From Cliona cf. orientalis (taxonomy: Eukaryota > Porifera > Demospongiae > Clionaida > Clionaidae), in assembly GCA_963930775.1 (NCBI GenBank), contig OZ005689.1, forward strand, positions 19,491,775-19,555,774: a stretch of DNA of 64,000 bases, in the 5' to 3' direction. The position numbers and the translations under genes are program-made. Positions 22,772-33,900 of this stretch are shown piece after piece. Every line of letters begins with the position of its first letter. Within the stretch, counting starts at the first letter, position 1. The notes beneath the pieces are model-generated. The model had not been told where the DNA came from. It did not search any database and worked only from the letters and a program-made list of their open reading frames with translations.

Positions 22772-23056
22772 CTGGTCTGCCTCCTCATCAGAATCAAACC
22801 AACCAGAAAAGTCTGCATGTGCATCTTGAATAGCATCGAATTCTGCTTCTGGTAGTTCAGGGTTGCTGCTAGCAGCCTTCAGTGTGAATCAAGGGATATA
22901 AAGTAGGGAATGTCATTAGGCAAATTAATTAATGAGCATCACATGCCTCCACACACTTTAGTTTCTTTCTTTGCTAGCTGCATTCCTCTTTGAGCTTGTG
23001 CCGCTTAGACCGCATATGACGCTGGAGCATTGATGGACAGTGGCATTCCAGTTCCA
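22772..23056 (-). CDS. partial unknown gene: C2H2-like finger exon and acidic exon
   Basis: Two probable exon pieces on the minus strand. 22876-22772 is a 35-codon open exon (acidic: DFSGWFDSDEEADQ) with a strong CAG/GTAGGTGT donor at 22771 and an AAG acceptor at 22877. Upstream, about 23054-22984 reads ECHCPSMLQRHMRSKRHK, a C2H2-type zinc-finger pattern (C-H-C...H...H), and is cut at 23057 by a hAT-like end. The link between the two pieces is inferred from proximity and strand; the splice joining them was not resolved. Function unknown. Confidence 0.45.
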
Positions 23057-23350
23057 GTGGCGGATCCAGGATTTCTAGAAGGGGGGTTCTGATTTACTAT
23101 TGCGCGCAAAGCGCGTGCAAATTTTGGAAGCCACGCCCACTTTCAGCCTAAACCACGCCCACTTTCGATCGTTTTTGAGACCAACTACCAGCTCTACCAG
23201 TCAAATCGATCTATTTACGAACGAATTTCTTCTAAAGCATTCTAAGGTGAGCCATAGCAGCGGTTTTCTTAGTTCTGTAGCCAAAAAGGGGGGGTCCATT
23301 TACCTAACATCAGTACAGAGCTTGCAGGTTACTTGTCAATGGCAATAGGA
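23057..23350 (+). mobile_element. hAT-like element end
   Basis: Begins CAGTGGCGGATCCAGGATTT, a typical hAT terminus, then GGGGGGTTC and copies of CCACGCCCACTTTC. The far end was not found. Its distal part (GCAGGTTACTTGTCAATG) also occurs, inverted, at about 30608-30626 in another partial copy. Confidence 0.6.
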
Positions 23351-24161
23351 AAAGGGGAATGGTGTGGTTTTGTACTTCTTGTACTAGAGTGCATGACTAA
23401 TTGGATTGTGGCTAACCATACAGCTAGGGAATGTACTGTAATACTGTGTACACAGCTGCTATTACTAGTGCTACAATGCTGATTGTGCGCATGCACATAA
23501 TTCCGAGCGAAGCGAGGTCTCTACTCGGGCTCGAGAGTCGTTTCGTATAGCTTCTGGGCGTATCTTTCGCGTGCGTCTAAATTTTCTTACTTACTCTCTT
23601 CGGCGACTCAGGCCACGTCGCCATGTGTTACTGGGTCAAAAGCTGTGGCCTCCCTCAAGATGGTCATGCAAACTCTACTGTTCGGGGGGACTGTGCTTAC
23701 CGGGTAAATCAATTTTCGCGTGGCCAAAAACCATCGCACCTTCTTGGCCCAAAGTTGTTCGTCCTGTCGCTGATGGTAAAGATGTTGCTAGCTGTGGCCT
23801 GTCAATTGGTCTATTCTTGGCTTCATTCTTCCAAGACTGACGACATAATGGAGCTCCTTTTGCTGCTAATACTTCAGCATAGACAAAAGAAACCACTCCC
23901 TTGTCACGTGATCTACACATGCAACACAAATTTAATTAACAGGGAAGGCGGGGGAATCCTAAAATTTTAATAATACAAACTCATCATGCATAAACAGGAA
24001 GTTCAATACAGGATATTGGTTGGCATAGTGGCTCGCTGAGCGAGGACTGCTACACAAAGTGTAACTCTAGTATTATAATATTAAGCACGCGCGCATGATT
24101 ACAGTTCTGTTTCCTTCCATTTTGGCGCGCTCTACCAAGTAATAGTGCAAATCAGTGTTGA
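23351..24161. other. no gene recognised; possible 5' region of the next gene
   Basis: Contains short frames and a GCGCGC-rich patch (about 24087-24130) directly before the ATG at 24162. No domain content was seen. Promoter function of the GC-rich patch is only inferred from position. Confidence 0.35.
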
Positions 24162-25077
24162 ATGATGGCAGGCAATTTTGACCCATCTGCTATTGGATCC
24201 GGGCACAGCTTTCAGGCTAGAGTGCCTGGTGGAGTAACTAACTACTACACCCTCTCTGCTACTGGTATGTGCGGTCCTAGTTCTGAGCCCTATCTTCTAC
24301 CACCGCCTCAAAGCCCTATTCTAATTGGAGATCATCACACTCAACAAGCCCTGTTTGGACAGCGTGAACGCGCACCCTGGCCAAGGCCTACGGAGCCGCA
24401 TCATGGCCCGGATGTGGATCTGACTGGACATGGTTCATCTCCTGAGCCAGAAAACACTCAGGGTGAGGAGTCTACTAGCTCAGAATCTGCTACAGTATTT
24501 CTAAAAATTTTTAATCCACAAAATAAGAAGCAAGTGATAAACATGCGTACATTGAGGGATTTTCCCTGTAATTTGGGAACAGTCTCAGGGAAGAACTTTT
24601 TGTTTGTGGAGAATCGGAGCTACTAAGGAATTTGAAATTTGATGTTGGTTATTTTAACCGATTATGCGCGAAGATCGCGCCGCGCGCGATGTTCTATTAG
24701 AACGAAATTAATTTTTTACGGAACGTAATTTTTGACACCATATGACTAAAGCGGTCAGAACTGGCTTTGGGGCAACGCTTGAGCTAAGATGAAGCCACCG
24801 GACTCAAGAGCGATCGAGGGGCTCTCGATTGATACCGAACTCGATCGTGAACAGCAGCTCTGAAATTGAGATCGCTACAAGTTAATTCAGGTAAGTATTG
24901 CATGTCAAGGTTTGATAGCGTAGCTAGATACAGTAGCAGTATAAATTACGTTGATGGCTTGAGTATTTCTTCAGTTGGTAGGCTCTTTGGCCTAGGAAGT
25001 TAAATATGAGAGTTGCAAAACCATACAGGGGCAGTATCTGATAAGCTGCCATAAACAAATAAATACAAATTACACTA

Positions 25078-27908
25078 TTACAGTTCAGGGACGTGTTGGG
25101 CATGCCAGGACATGTAGCAGTCTGTGCTTTGCTCTCCCGTGTGACAAAGCCACACCTGACACTGGGGGCAGTACCATGAGGTGTACACGCTGCGTTTGCT
25201 CCGGCTGTAACACCTGGTGCAGCGTGCTCGCTTGTGCTTTGCCTTCTTTGATGGATCGCTCTCAGGGATGGTGGTAGGAAAGTGTCGGAGGGGGAGAGAA
25301 CGCACAACTCCTCCACTACGACCAGCTCGTCTCCTGCTGCAATAGTCTCCTATTAGCTCACTGGCCAGCTTCAGGCGAAACTCCTTGATGGAACTGAAAG
25401 GGGCATCCTCACAGTATCCTTTTTGAAGAATAAAGGCATTGGTAATTGCCACATCCAGCAGAAAGTGAAATATGTATTTATAAAACTTTCTGCATTTCGT
25501 TCTGCAGCTATAATAGCCCCTGACTTGATCTCCTCTGTCGACGCCGCCCATGAAGGTGTTGTAGTCCACGATGGACATGGGGCAGGGAATGGACAACCTT
25601 GAACCATCTCTTTGACGCCGGAGAACAGTACTAGACTCGGGCTGGCTGGTGGTGGACATGACTGTGACGACCTTTCTATCCATCCAGGAACTTGCACAAA
25701 CTTTGCCTTTCTGGACCGTAAGGAAGTCACCTCTGTGTGATGTGCATTTTATCAATTATTACAGTACTGACATGTGTTATTGTAGCTACATTCTGTTGAC
25801 ATGTGTATTCCCTTCTTTGTGATCTATCAGTGTAGCCCACATGCTGATGCACTCACTATTCTACCTACCTACATGTGTTCACACATGCACATACACCCAT
25901 GTGTGCCGACTAGCTACTCCACACACATGTACACGCATACTCTGCACTCATGGATGCATGTACATGTGTTTGCACACACACACACACCCATGTATGCCGA
26001 CTAGCTACTCCACACACATGTACACGCACATACACACATGTATGCCGACTAGCTACTCCACACACATGTACACGCACACCCATGTGTGCCGACAAGCTAC
26101 TCCACACACATGTACACGTACGGGTGTGCGTGTGCATGTGTGTGGAGTAGCTAGTCGGCACACATGGACCCGTGCGTGTACATGTGTGTGGAGTAGCTTG
26201 TCGGCACACATGGGTGGGGTATGCGTGTACATGTGTGTGGAGTAGCTAGTCGGCACACATGGGTGTATGTGCGTGTGCGAATACGTACACATGGGTGTAT
26301 GTACACGTGTGCAGAGTAGCTACTCCATACACATGTAAATGCATGGGTGCGTGTACATGTGTGTGGAGTAGCTACTCCGCACACATGTACATGCATGGGT
26401 ATGCATACATGTGTGAAGAGTACCTGTTTGGCTCACATCATGTACATACACCAATATAATTATGTACATATATATGTGTGCCGAGATTGGCGTACGTACA
26501 TGTATGCCGAGGAGTAGCTACTCTGCACACATGCATACACCCATGTGTGTGTGGAGTGGGTAGGATTGTTTTGTATGTACGTATGTAAGTTCCGTTTTTT
26601 GAGCATACATATATACTCTACAGTACACATAGCTACTCCACACACATGTACATAAGTTAGGATAGTGTTTACATGTGTACTGTATACATGTATATATTAT
26701 GTATGCTCGAAAAACGGATTTCACACATGCATGCACATGCATTATCACAGTTGTACACACACACACACTCGCATGCATGGACATGCCTATATGCACACAC
26801 ACCTATTCTTCAGGTTTGGCTTCTTCAGCTGAGGAGGGAAACCCTTGCGATCTTTCCTCGCAGTGCCGCAGGCGTACGTGTTGTCTTTCTCAAGATCTTC
26901 CAGGAGTTTCAGGCTAGTGAAATAGTTGTCAAAATAGACATGGTGATACTTTCCCTTCAGATCTGAGGTGAGGGTCTTCACAACTCTAGCTCCTAGACCA
27001 TGCTCAGTGGTGTTATTCTTCTTCCCTGTGTAGACCTCAAACCTCGAGAAGTAGCCATTGGTGCTGTCTGCGGCAACCCACACCTTGATCCCACGCTTGG
27101 TGGGTTTCATTGGCATGTACTGTTTCAGCGATGATCTTCCCTGAAACTTGATCATTGCCTCATCAACAGCAATGTCACGGTGGGGCTCGTAGGCTTCCGA
27201 AAACTTGGTTGACAGGTGGTCTATCAGTGGTCTGACCTTCCCGAGACGATCATGGCCCTCCTCTCCACGTGGCACCAGGGTATCATTATCCACGAAGTGG
27301 AGATACCGGGAGATCTCGCGAAATCTGTCTCGGGTGATGCGGTCAGCCACTGGAGCGTACCTTAGACGAGGATCTCGTGACCAGTAGTCATTCAAGGACG
27401 GTAGGTGGTTGATTCCCATCAGCACGCTAAATCCCAAGAATGCTCTCAGCTCATCAACTGTTATCTTCGACCATTTCTCGTATTTTTCATTGCCCATTGC
27501 TGACTTTGCGTATGCATTGCTCTCTCTCACTATTCTTTCCATCAGGTCTGGCGAGAAAAACAGGTCGAAGACTTCCAGTGGTGATGAGGAGATGTCTTGA
27601 GTAGGGCCTACTGGGGAGGTAAAAGGTTGAATGTTTAGCCGCTTGATGGTTGTGCTCCATGTTGACTCGGGATCCTGAGAAGAGTTGGAGGCACCTGCAC
27701 TGCTGGAAGCTGCTGCACTGTCCATAGCATCATGGTCACCATCATCGATGTCGTCATCAGATTCATCTCCTTCCAAATCACTAAATTCGTCATCGCTACC
27801 TTCCATGACAGGCTCATCTGGATCATAGTCACACTCAGCATAGTCGTCATCACTGTCTTCACACTGCTGGAGGACGTCATCCACCGTCATGCGGGCCCTT
27901 TTAGCCAT
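25078..27908 (-). CDS. PB-2 piggyBac transposase (two exons, apparently intact)
   Basis: DDE/D transposase for TTAA cut-and-paste. Exon 1 is 27908-26803, exon 2 is 25732-25078. The intron 26802-25733 starts GTGTGT and ends CACACAG; splicing joins AG to A to give Arg in the context LKNRGDF and leaves 586 codons plus stop with no lesion, close to the usual piggyBac length. Features: acidic N-terminus (about residues 10-60), DDE core with AVDEAMIKFQGR, VYFDNYFTS and MGGVDRGDQ (the three Asp contexts), and a C-terminal Cys-rich zinc domain (CTRCYSRSKR, YCPQCQVWLC, CYMSWH). Start at 27908: first Met, followed by MAKRARMTVDDV. Likely competent, but expression cannot be judged. Confidence 0.9.
25810..26660. 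repeat. inverted-repeat satellite filling the PB-2 intron
   Basis: About 25915-26120 carries tandem units of roughly 44 bp reading GACTAGCTACTCCACACACA then TGTACACGCAC and CCATGTGTGCC. About 26138-26290 carries the same units in reverse complement. Further degenerate and inverted units follow to 26660, with CTACTCC/GGAGTAG pairs as landmarks. The whole array could fold into a long hairpin. All open frames here (Cys/His/Thr-rich, both strands) are artefacts of the repeat. Confidence 0.9.
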
Positions 27909-28848
27909 TCTTTAGCTAGCTATTGTAGAATGTATTAATTTTATTGAAATGAACTTTATACTATGTACTACCACTTACCAGTTCAATGAGTACTCGCTCA
28001 ACAAGCGACGGGATCGATAAATAAACGATGGGCGGGGTCGCCGGGGGGAGTGTAGTTGACGTTGAGCAACGTAGAGAGGTAAGTGGCTCCTCCTTCGAGG
28101 TATTATCTCCGACAAAGCTAACCGCGGTGCAGCTGTTGCGAATTCGCTACAACCGCCGTATGACGTTCGCGCATGCGTGTAGCGAATTCGCTACAATCGC
28201 GCATAATCGGTTAACAAGAATAAAAAGCTTTGGATTAATTGTTCGCAGGACCTGTGTGATGCTAGGTCTATTGTCCGTAAAGGTGGACGTCTAACATTTT
28301 GGTGCGTAGGTGTAGGCAGTGAATCAGATGATGCTCAAAAGAGGGGGGCTAGTACTAGCAATGCCAGTATGAGTCATCCTTCGAAAAAGAGAAAAATCTC
28401 CATGGACTATAAGGCTGAGCAAGTTGCTGAGATAAAAGCTGAACTAAAAGGCATACATGGGTCTAAGTATAATGAGCTCCAATATCGTCTTTGGTCAGAA
28501 GTGGTTGTATCTGGAATGCACACAGATCACAGATATGCACAAGCCCCCTTCATATCCTATGTTTGGTGGACCTCGTAAGACTCCAGTTAAGCAGCGCAGC
28601 GACTCACAGACATCACCAACTACCAGTACTGCCATTTCTCCAGCATCACGCACTATGGAGTTGCGAGGCAAATGCATCTCTCATATTAAAGAGCTGGTAG
28701 GATTGCGTGATGTTGGTGCTCTCACACAGGAAGAATTTGATAAAGAACGGCAATTTTATATTAAGAAAATGGATGAATATCGTTAAAAATGACACAATAA
28801 AAATTTTAATTATTCTGTAGGTGTAATATTTTGTTGGCTACTATAATT

Positions 28849-29513
28849 GTGACCGGATCTGGGAAAATCCAGCATATCACGAGAACGCGCAAGCAGCGCA
28901 ATGCGCGCTTTTAGTACCTCAGGTAAAAAAATGTCGAAGTCGAGTTTTTGTCATATTCATATCAAAGAACCTTTCTACTAACCTTTGCCACCACCTACAG
29001 AGGGTAAACGTAAGTTACCAAGGCGAAAAAAGCCTTCATTTTGACCTACCTAGTCTGTATGACAGCCGTACACGGAGCCCGTTGCTATGGGCGCTAATTA
29101 GAATTCTCTACCTAGATACAGCTAGATTCATCAAACTACTGTACGTTCGCTCACCTTTTTAGCTTCTTGGGCATCTAAGAACAATCGTCTGTCGTTGCCA
29201 ACAGCAAAATTCAACTCTTGCTCGATCTTTACGTTCATTTCGAACGGCTCCGCCCAGGTCCATTTAATTGATTTCCGGGTCACGCATAGTATGCGGAAAC
29301 GCCATACACGTGCATAGCAACGCCTTTAGACAGTAATTTCTCGATTATTGGGGGTGTGGCGTAATCGCAAACAAAGCGCTGTATCTCCACAACGAAGCGC
29401 ACAGTCACTCTGAAACTTGAACACGGGTTAGCCCTATGGTAGAGCTTATCAAATATGTAGCTAACTAAAATAATAAAATTCTCTATATGCCGGGTTTTCC
29501 CAGATACGGTCAC
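28849..29513 (+). mobile_element. MITE-4 copy E
   Basis: TSD AATT at 28845-28848 and 29514-29517. The insertion point overlaps the TAA stop codon of the Tc1-like transposase (29516-29518), so the transposase coding sequence ends exactly at the MITE boundary. Confidence 0.9.
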
Positions 29514-29515
29514 AA

Positions 29516-30483
29516 TTAACAATAACAAGCATGCTTAATATAATTTTCACAATCCTCTTGTGTGACTGTGTGAAATGCACTAAGAACAAATGGACGTGGT
29601 GATTGTGTGGCTAAGTACAAAGCATCATTTGCTTTCAAGTATCGCTTAACCTTTGAAAATACTTCCTCTATGGGATTCAAATCAGGGCTGTATGCTGGGA
29701 GGAATCGTATTAGTGCCCCCACTCCCAAGATCATATCTTGCACACGTTGAAGGTGGTGAATAGTGGCATTGTCCACTACCACCACTGAGTGTGTATTGAC
29801 ACCATTGTAAGGCATTACCAGGGGTAGAAGGGTAGTACGAACAGTGTTCAAACACATCCCCATTGACAGAGCCCTCATAAATGTATGCATCCTCAATTCC
29901 ACGCATACTCATTACACCAATAGCTGTTATTCTCTTTCCCCACACTTGTAGTTTATGTGTTACGGGTGTAAGTCCACGTAGACCATATCCATAAGCTCTT
30001 ATACTATTCCTGCGATCTGAACCAGTTTCATCAAGCCAAACAATCATCTCTGGCTCAAACATAGATATGTCAGCCATGAATATGACCCGCTGATCCACAC
30101 TTTGTTGAAGGGCAACATATCTGAGCTTTTGTCTGGTCATACCCAGTCGATGAACAGTGCGACAGATTGTGGAAATATGGACAACTGTGCCAGTAAAATC
30201 ATAAAGCTCCCTTTGAATCTCCTCTAGGTACATGTTAGGGTGGTCTAGCAGTAGCTGAAGCAGTCAGCTGTTCAAAATCAGTGAGTATTCTAGGTGGCCC
30301 ATGCCTTTGATTGGCAGGTTCTACAGTGCCTGTAGTGTAGTACTTTTCTGTGTACCTCCTCACACTCCTTGATGACATGTAGAGCAGTTTTCCCACGTCC
30401 TCATAGTTCAAACCACTAAAAATGTGCAGCCATACAGCGCGCCACCTCAAATCATCGGAATAGGCCTTCCCTTGAGACATTGT
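29516..30483 (-). pseudogene. Tc1/mariner-like DD34E transposase, frameshifted
   Basis: Three overlapping minus-strand frames: 30483-30235 (helix-turn-helix: SYRAV-like region LRWRAVWLHIFSGLNYEDVG, then RHGPPRILT), 30233-29682 (VHRLGMTRQKLRYVALQQ, then MIVWLDETGSDRRNSIRAYG with the first catalytic Asp) and 29902-29516 (VVVVDNATIHH with the second Asp; FLPAYSPDLNPIEEVFSKVK with the Glu). Thirty-four residues separate the second Asp from the first Glu of the EE pair, so DD34E. Frameshifts near 30235 and 29850. Terminal repeats were not resolved: the left end would lie beyond MITE-4 copy E. Confidence 0.85.
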
Positions 30484-30589
30484 CACTGCGCATTGAATTC
30501 AAATTTTGCACAGTGGCACCTGTGCATGCTCATGAATGCTATGGTTGTACTTATGTAAACAATTATGGTCACCACAAGTTGTAGCTAAA

Positions 30590-30710
30590 CAAACTATGTT
30601 TGCAGGCATTGACAAGTAACCTGCAAAGCTCTGTATACTTCTTAGTGTTAGGTGCAGCCCAAAGGGGGGTTCCTGTGCACCCCTGGATCCCCCTCTGGAT
30701 CTGTCACTGA
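30590..30710 (-). mobile_element. hAT-like element end
   Basis: Minus-strand terminus CAGTGACAGATCCAGAGGGG at about 30708, followed inward by CCCCCCTTTGGGC and GCAGGTTACTTGTCAATG, which also occurs in the partial element at 23057-23350. The other end was not found. Confidence 0.5.
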
Positions 30711-30959
30711 GTTCACAAACACTGCAAAACCATTTCTTCGAATTCTCCATTCTGCGGTTGCCAGGCAGTCAATGTGGTAGTCAAGGAATATGCGCATGCA
30801 CAATAGCGCCTTCAATGACGTAATGCCTAATTGTGCCACGGCCACGTGGTTGATGTGCACATGCGATATGTTATAATATAGACGTGATATATTTATATTG
30901 ATGGTGATATATTTTATGGGCCTACGATGTGTTCTATTCACTCTTTCGAGTTTGCCAGG
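30711..30959. other. no gene recognised
   Basis: Spacer between the hAT-like end and the last exon of the minus-strand gene. Contains TATA/ATATTTATA stretches only; any 3' UTR of that gene would lie here. Confidence 0.35.
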
Positions 30960-33900
30960 CTAGTACTCCCGCAGAGGACTGAAGCTTCTTTCAGACAGTG
31001 AATCGTCTTCTTCACCAGCTCTATTCCGAGCTCTGTCATCCCTCTCATTCGTGCTCTCATCCAAGATGGCCTCCCACTGCTCATCGTCTGGAGCACCTTC
31101 CAAGTAAGTATCTCTAATCCACGTTCTAAATCCCGTGTACAGTTTACCCTCTATGTGAGCATTAGTAGGATTTTCTTGTATGTATTTTTTCTGCAGATAG
31201 TTTAAATCAGTGGCGTAGGCAGGGGGGGTGCTCAGGGGGCTCGAGCACCCCCCTCTGCTCTTGGCCTAGTCATGCCTAGTTCACATAGTTCATAGAACAG
31301 TCTCATCCAGCACCCCCTTGGCTACTCCAAACTATCATCAACTACAAAAACAACAGCTAAGACAGTTAGAAACTTATCTTATCCCAATATCTGGCCGAAA
31401 ACCTTGAGCTAGCTCGCTAGCTACATTCAGAACGCGTTCTCTTTGACAATTTGAACTTCGACCTTGACGATTAATAAGTGGGTGTGGCTTAAAATTTTGC
31501 GCGCGCACTTCGCGCGCGTACTCCAGCACCCCCTTACCAAAAATTCTGGCTACGCCCCTGTAAATTATGGATTTCATTGTTCGGAAAATGGACAGCAACT
31601 TACCAGCAGAGCAACATGCCTTTTGTAGGTGGGTGTAACATCTCCTGTGGTCCGCATGGTTCTTACTATCTTTCTTGATAACTGATCTACTGTTTTTCCT
31701 ACGTAGTCCTGGTATGGATTTATTCCAAGCATCTAAAGTTCACGTACAGGTAAAAGTATCATGAATGTAAGTTTATAATTATATTATATTATCAGGAGCA
31801 TGTGAGCTGCCGAAGGCAGCGAAGGAGCGTGTAACTTGTGTGCCATCGAAATACAAATTCAAACGCGGAACTGGGCGTGGCTATCCGTGTATGTGTATGT
31901 GTATGTATATGGTAATAGCCAGTTCCAATAGACGCGCACTTTCCATATTTGGAACTCAGGTAATCTAAGGACTGGGTACGCGCGCGCCACACAGGGGTCA
32001 CGTGCGCGCAATATACTTCAATACATTTAGTCACATGATCACGATCATGGCCATATAGTAGCTGTACAAAGGCAGAAGTTGGCTGAGGTGGCGATGAAGA
32101 CGCTTAGCTATGAAGATATCTCCGTTGTACGAAGCGAGTAATGACGATTTTAAGCCATAATGCCCTGGGGCAGGAAGAACTGTTGAATGAGACGGGAGAT
32201 ATTCAGGTAAATAACCCTCGTGTGACCTTAGGTTTATCACACATTGGGGCATTCCCGCTCTGTACGATGACAGATCAACTTGCCCCAGTGATATTTATTA
32301 GTTAGGCATATAAACTTTATTTAAGGCCTAGAAAGACAGTCGTCCAGATTGATCTTCACCGCCGCCTTTTGCGATCTTGTCTTCGGAATAGCCTTTACGC
32401 ATGACGTCACTAGGAGGCAGCTAATTAATGGGCGTGGCCATTAATTAGCTTGCGGTTAGAGAAATGGTTGGTCTATCTTATGGTGCAACTTCCTTGTTCA
32501 CAACATGTAGTGTTCTGGAGATATGGTGGCTAAAGTTACAGCTAAAATCATGCTCTGAAATGGGTGTCCCAGTCCTTAGACCGCCTGGAAATTTTCGTGC
32601 AAAGAAACTTTCGTATGATAATAAAATTTTTTTGTAGGAATGACCCCTTACCGCATTAGCGTAACTAGTGCATGCTCATTTTCGTGGCCACCACGACTAC
32701 AAAAATATTTTTACAACATGAATTTCCAGATTTACGGTATATTATTATAGATGTGGTATGGTATGGTATGGTATGGTATGTATGTTTAGTGTGGTTTAGT
32801 CGGAAACACAAACGAACGTTGACCATTTCCAGATATAAACGAAGTCCAAATTTCTGCGTCAATTTTCGAAGACCAGAGACTTGAACGAACTGATTTCACT
32901 GTCGTTCATGATAGTCCATCGATCGGAAATAACGAAACCATTGCCATAATTTTATTATTACACATTATCAGCTGATCATCACCTGTTGTAGACAATGTTT
33001 ACATAGCTACAGAAGCACACTAATTGACACTAATCAGGGACCGATTATTAGCTAGCTATGTCTCATCTGGCACATGCATGGTACATGGGCATTGGCTATT
33101 GATAAATTTGCATGTACATTCAATTCTGCCCGCTGAGGCATCATGTAGGCTCTCGATCCTTACCCCTTATATGTACACACAATGCCTTTAACAACTGCTA
33201 CGTACATGTACTCATCTAGTTACATTTTGAGGGGGGAGGGAGGTAGATCCTATTGTACAATGTCATGCTATGCACACCTTTCTCCTCTCCTCATTCCGAA
33301 AGAATGAGAACTTTTTGCACCACATGATGCATACATAGTTCAACTATTTCTGAGTTGCTTTTGTGCTCATCCTCAAGCGTTGCTTCAACAATAGCCTAGG
33401 TAAATAATAATAATTATATTCTTTGAAGTCCATTGCTAGTATGAGAACACATATACGGTGGGAACTTTCAAATATGTGACTGGATTTAGACCGTAATTTC
33501 TTGATTATTGGGGGTGTGGCACGATCGCAAACAAAGCGCTGATCTCCACAACGAAGCGTGCGATCGGCCTAAGACTTGAACGCAGGTTAGCTCTGTGGTA
33601 GAGCTTACCAACCATGCATCAAACTCAATTTTCAGAAAAAAATCCCATACAGAGGATTTCCCCAAATCTGGTCACATATGATTTGATTATGCTTGCAAAT
33701 TAAATTGGATCTATTTGTGCTCACCTTAATGCTCGACTTATCCAACTCTCTTGTTAGTGATTTACAGAAGGCTTTTGCAACCTTGGTCCATAGGTCGTTC
33801 TGTGTAGAGTACGTAATAGCACTGTTTAGCAGTTGGGGCCAAACACCAGTATTGGTCCTTAAGCTAAAAGTGTCTGGGGGCATTAATTAGAACAGATACG

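Larger units (their letters stand above)
24658..28210 (-). mobile_element. PB-2: complete piggyBac element
   Basis: Exact 14-bp terminal inverted repeats: CCGATTATGCGCGA at 24658-24671 and its complement at 28197-28210. TTAA flanks at 24654-24657 and 28211-28214. Subterminal repeats of GCGAATTCGCTACAA occur at about 28135 and 28182. Length 3,553 bp. One transposase gene on the minus strand with a single intron. Inserted between codons of the gene at 24162-28786, using the TTAA inside TTT-AAC (Phe-Asn). Confidence 0.95.
24162..28786 (+). pseudogene. unknown gene interrupted by PB-2
   Basis: Part one, 24162-24657: a Pro/Gly-rich start (MMAGNFDPSAIGSGHSF) then VFLKIFNPQNKKQVIN; a frameshift near 24585-24595 moves to the frame that reads LFVCGESELLRNLKFDVGYF up to the TTAA. 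Part two, 28215 onward, continues in the same frame: KNKKLWINCSQDLCDARS, GGRLTFWCVG, a basic patch (SKKRKIS), then KYNELQYRLWSEV. After a one-base shift in the C run at 28544-28548 it ends PPSYPMFGGPRKTP ... GALTQEEFDKERQFYIKKM at 28786, followed by AATAAA at 28796. The C-terminal pattern resembles a SHOCT-like short helical domain; the middle could be a beta-grasp-like fold. Both are guesses. Confidence 0.6.

Noticed and set aside
25801-26800. Many Cys/His/Thr-rich open frames on both strands
   Set aside because: All lie in the palindromic satellite of the PB-2 intron. The translations are repeat artefacts.
28790-30560. Terminal repeats for the Tc1-like element (AGGTGTAATATTTTG at 28819 versus CAGGTGCCACTGTGC near 30528)
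   Set aside because: Similarity is limited to about seven bases and needs gaps; not convincing as an inverted repeat pair.
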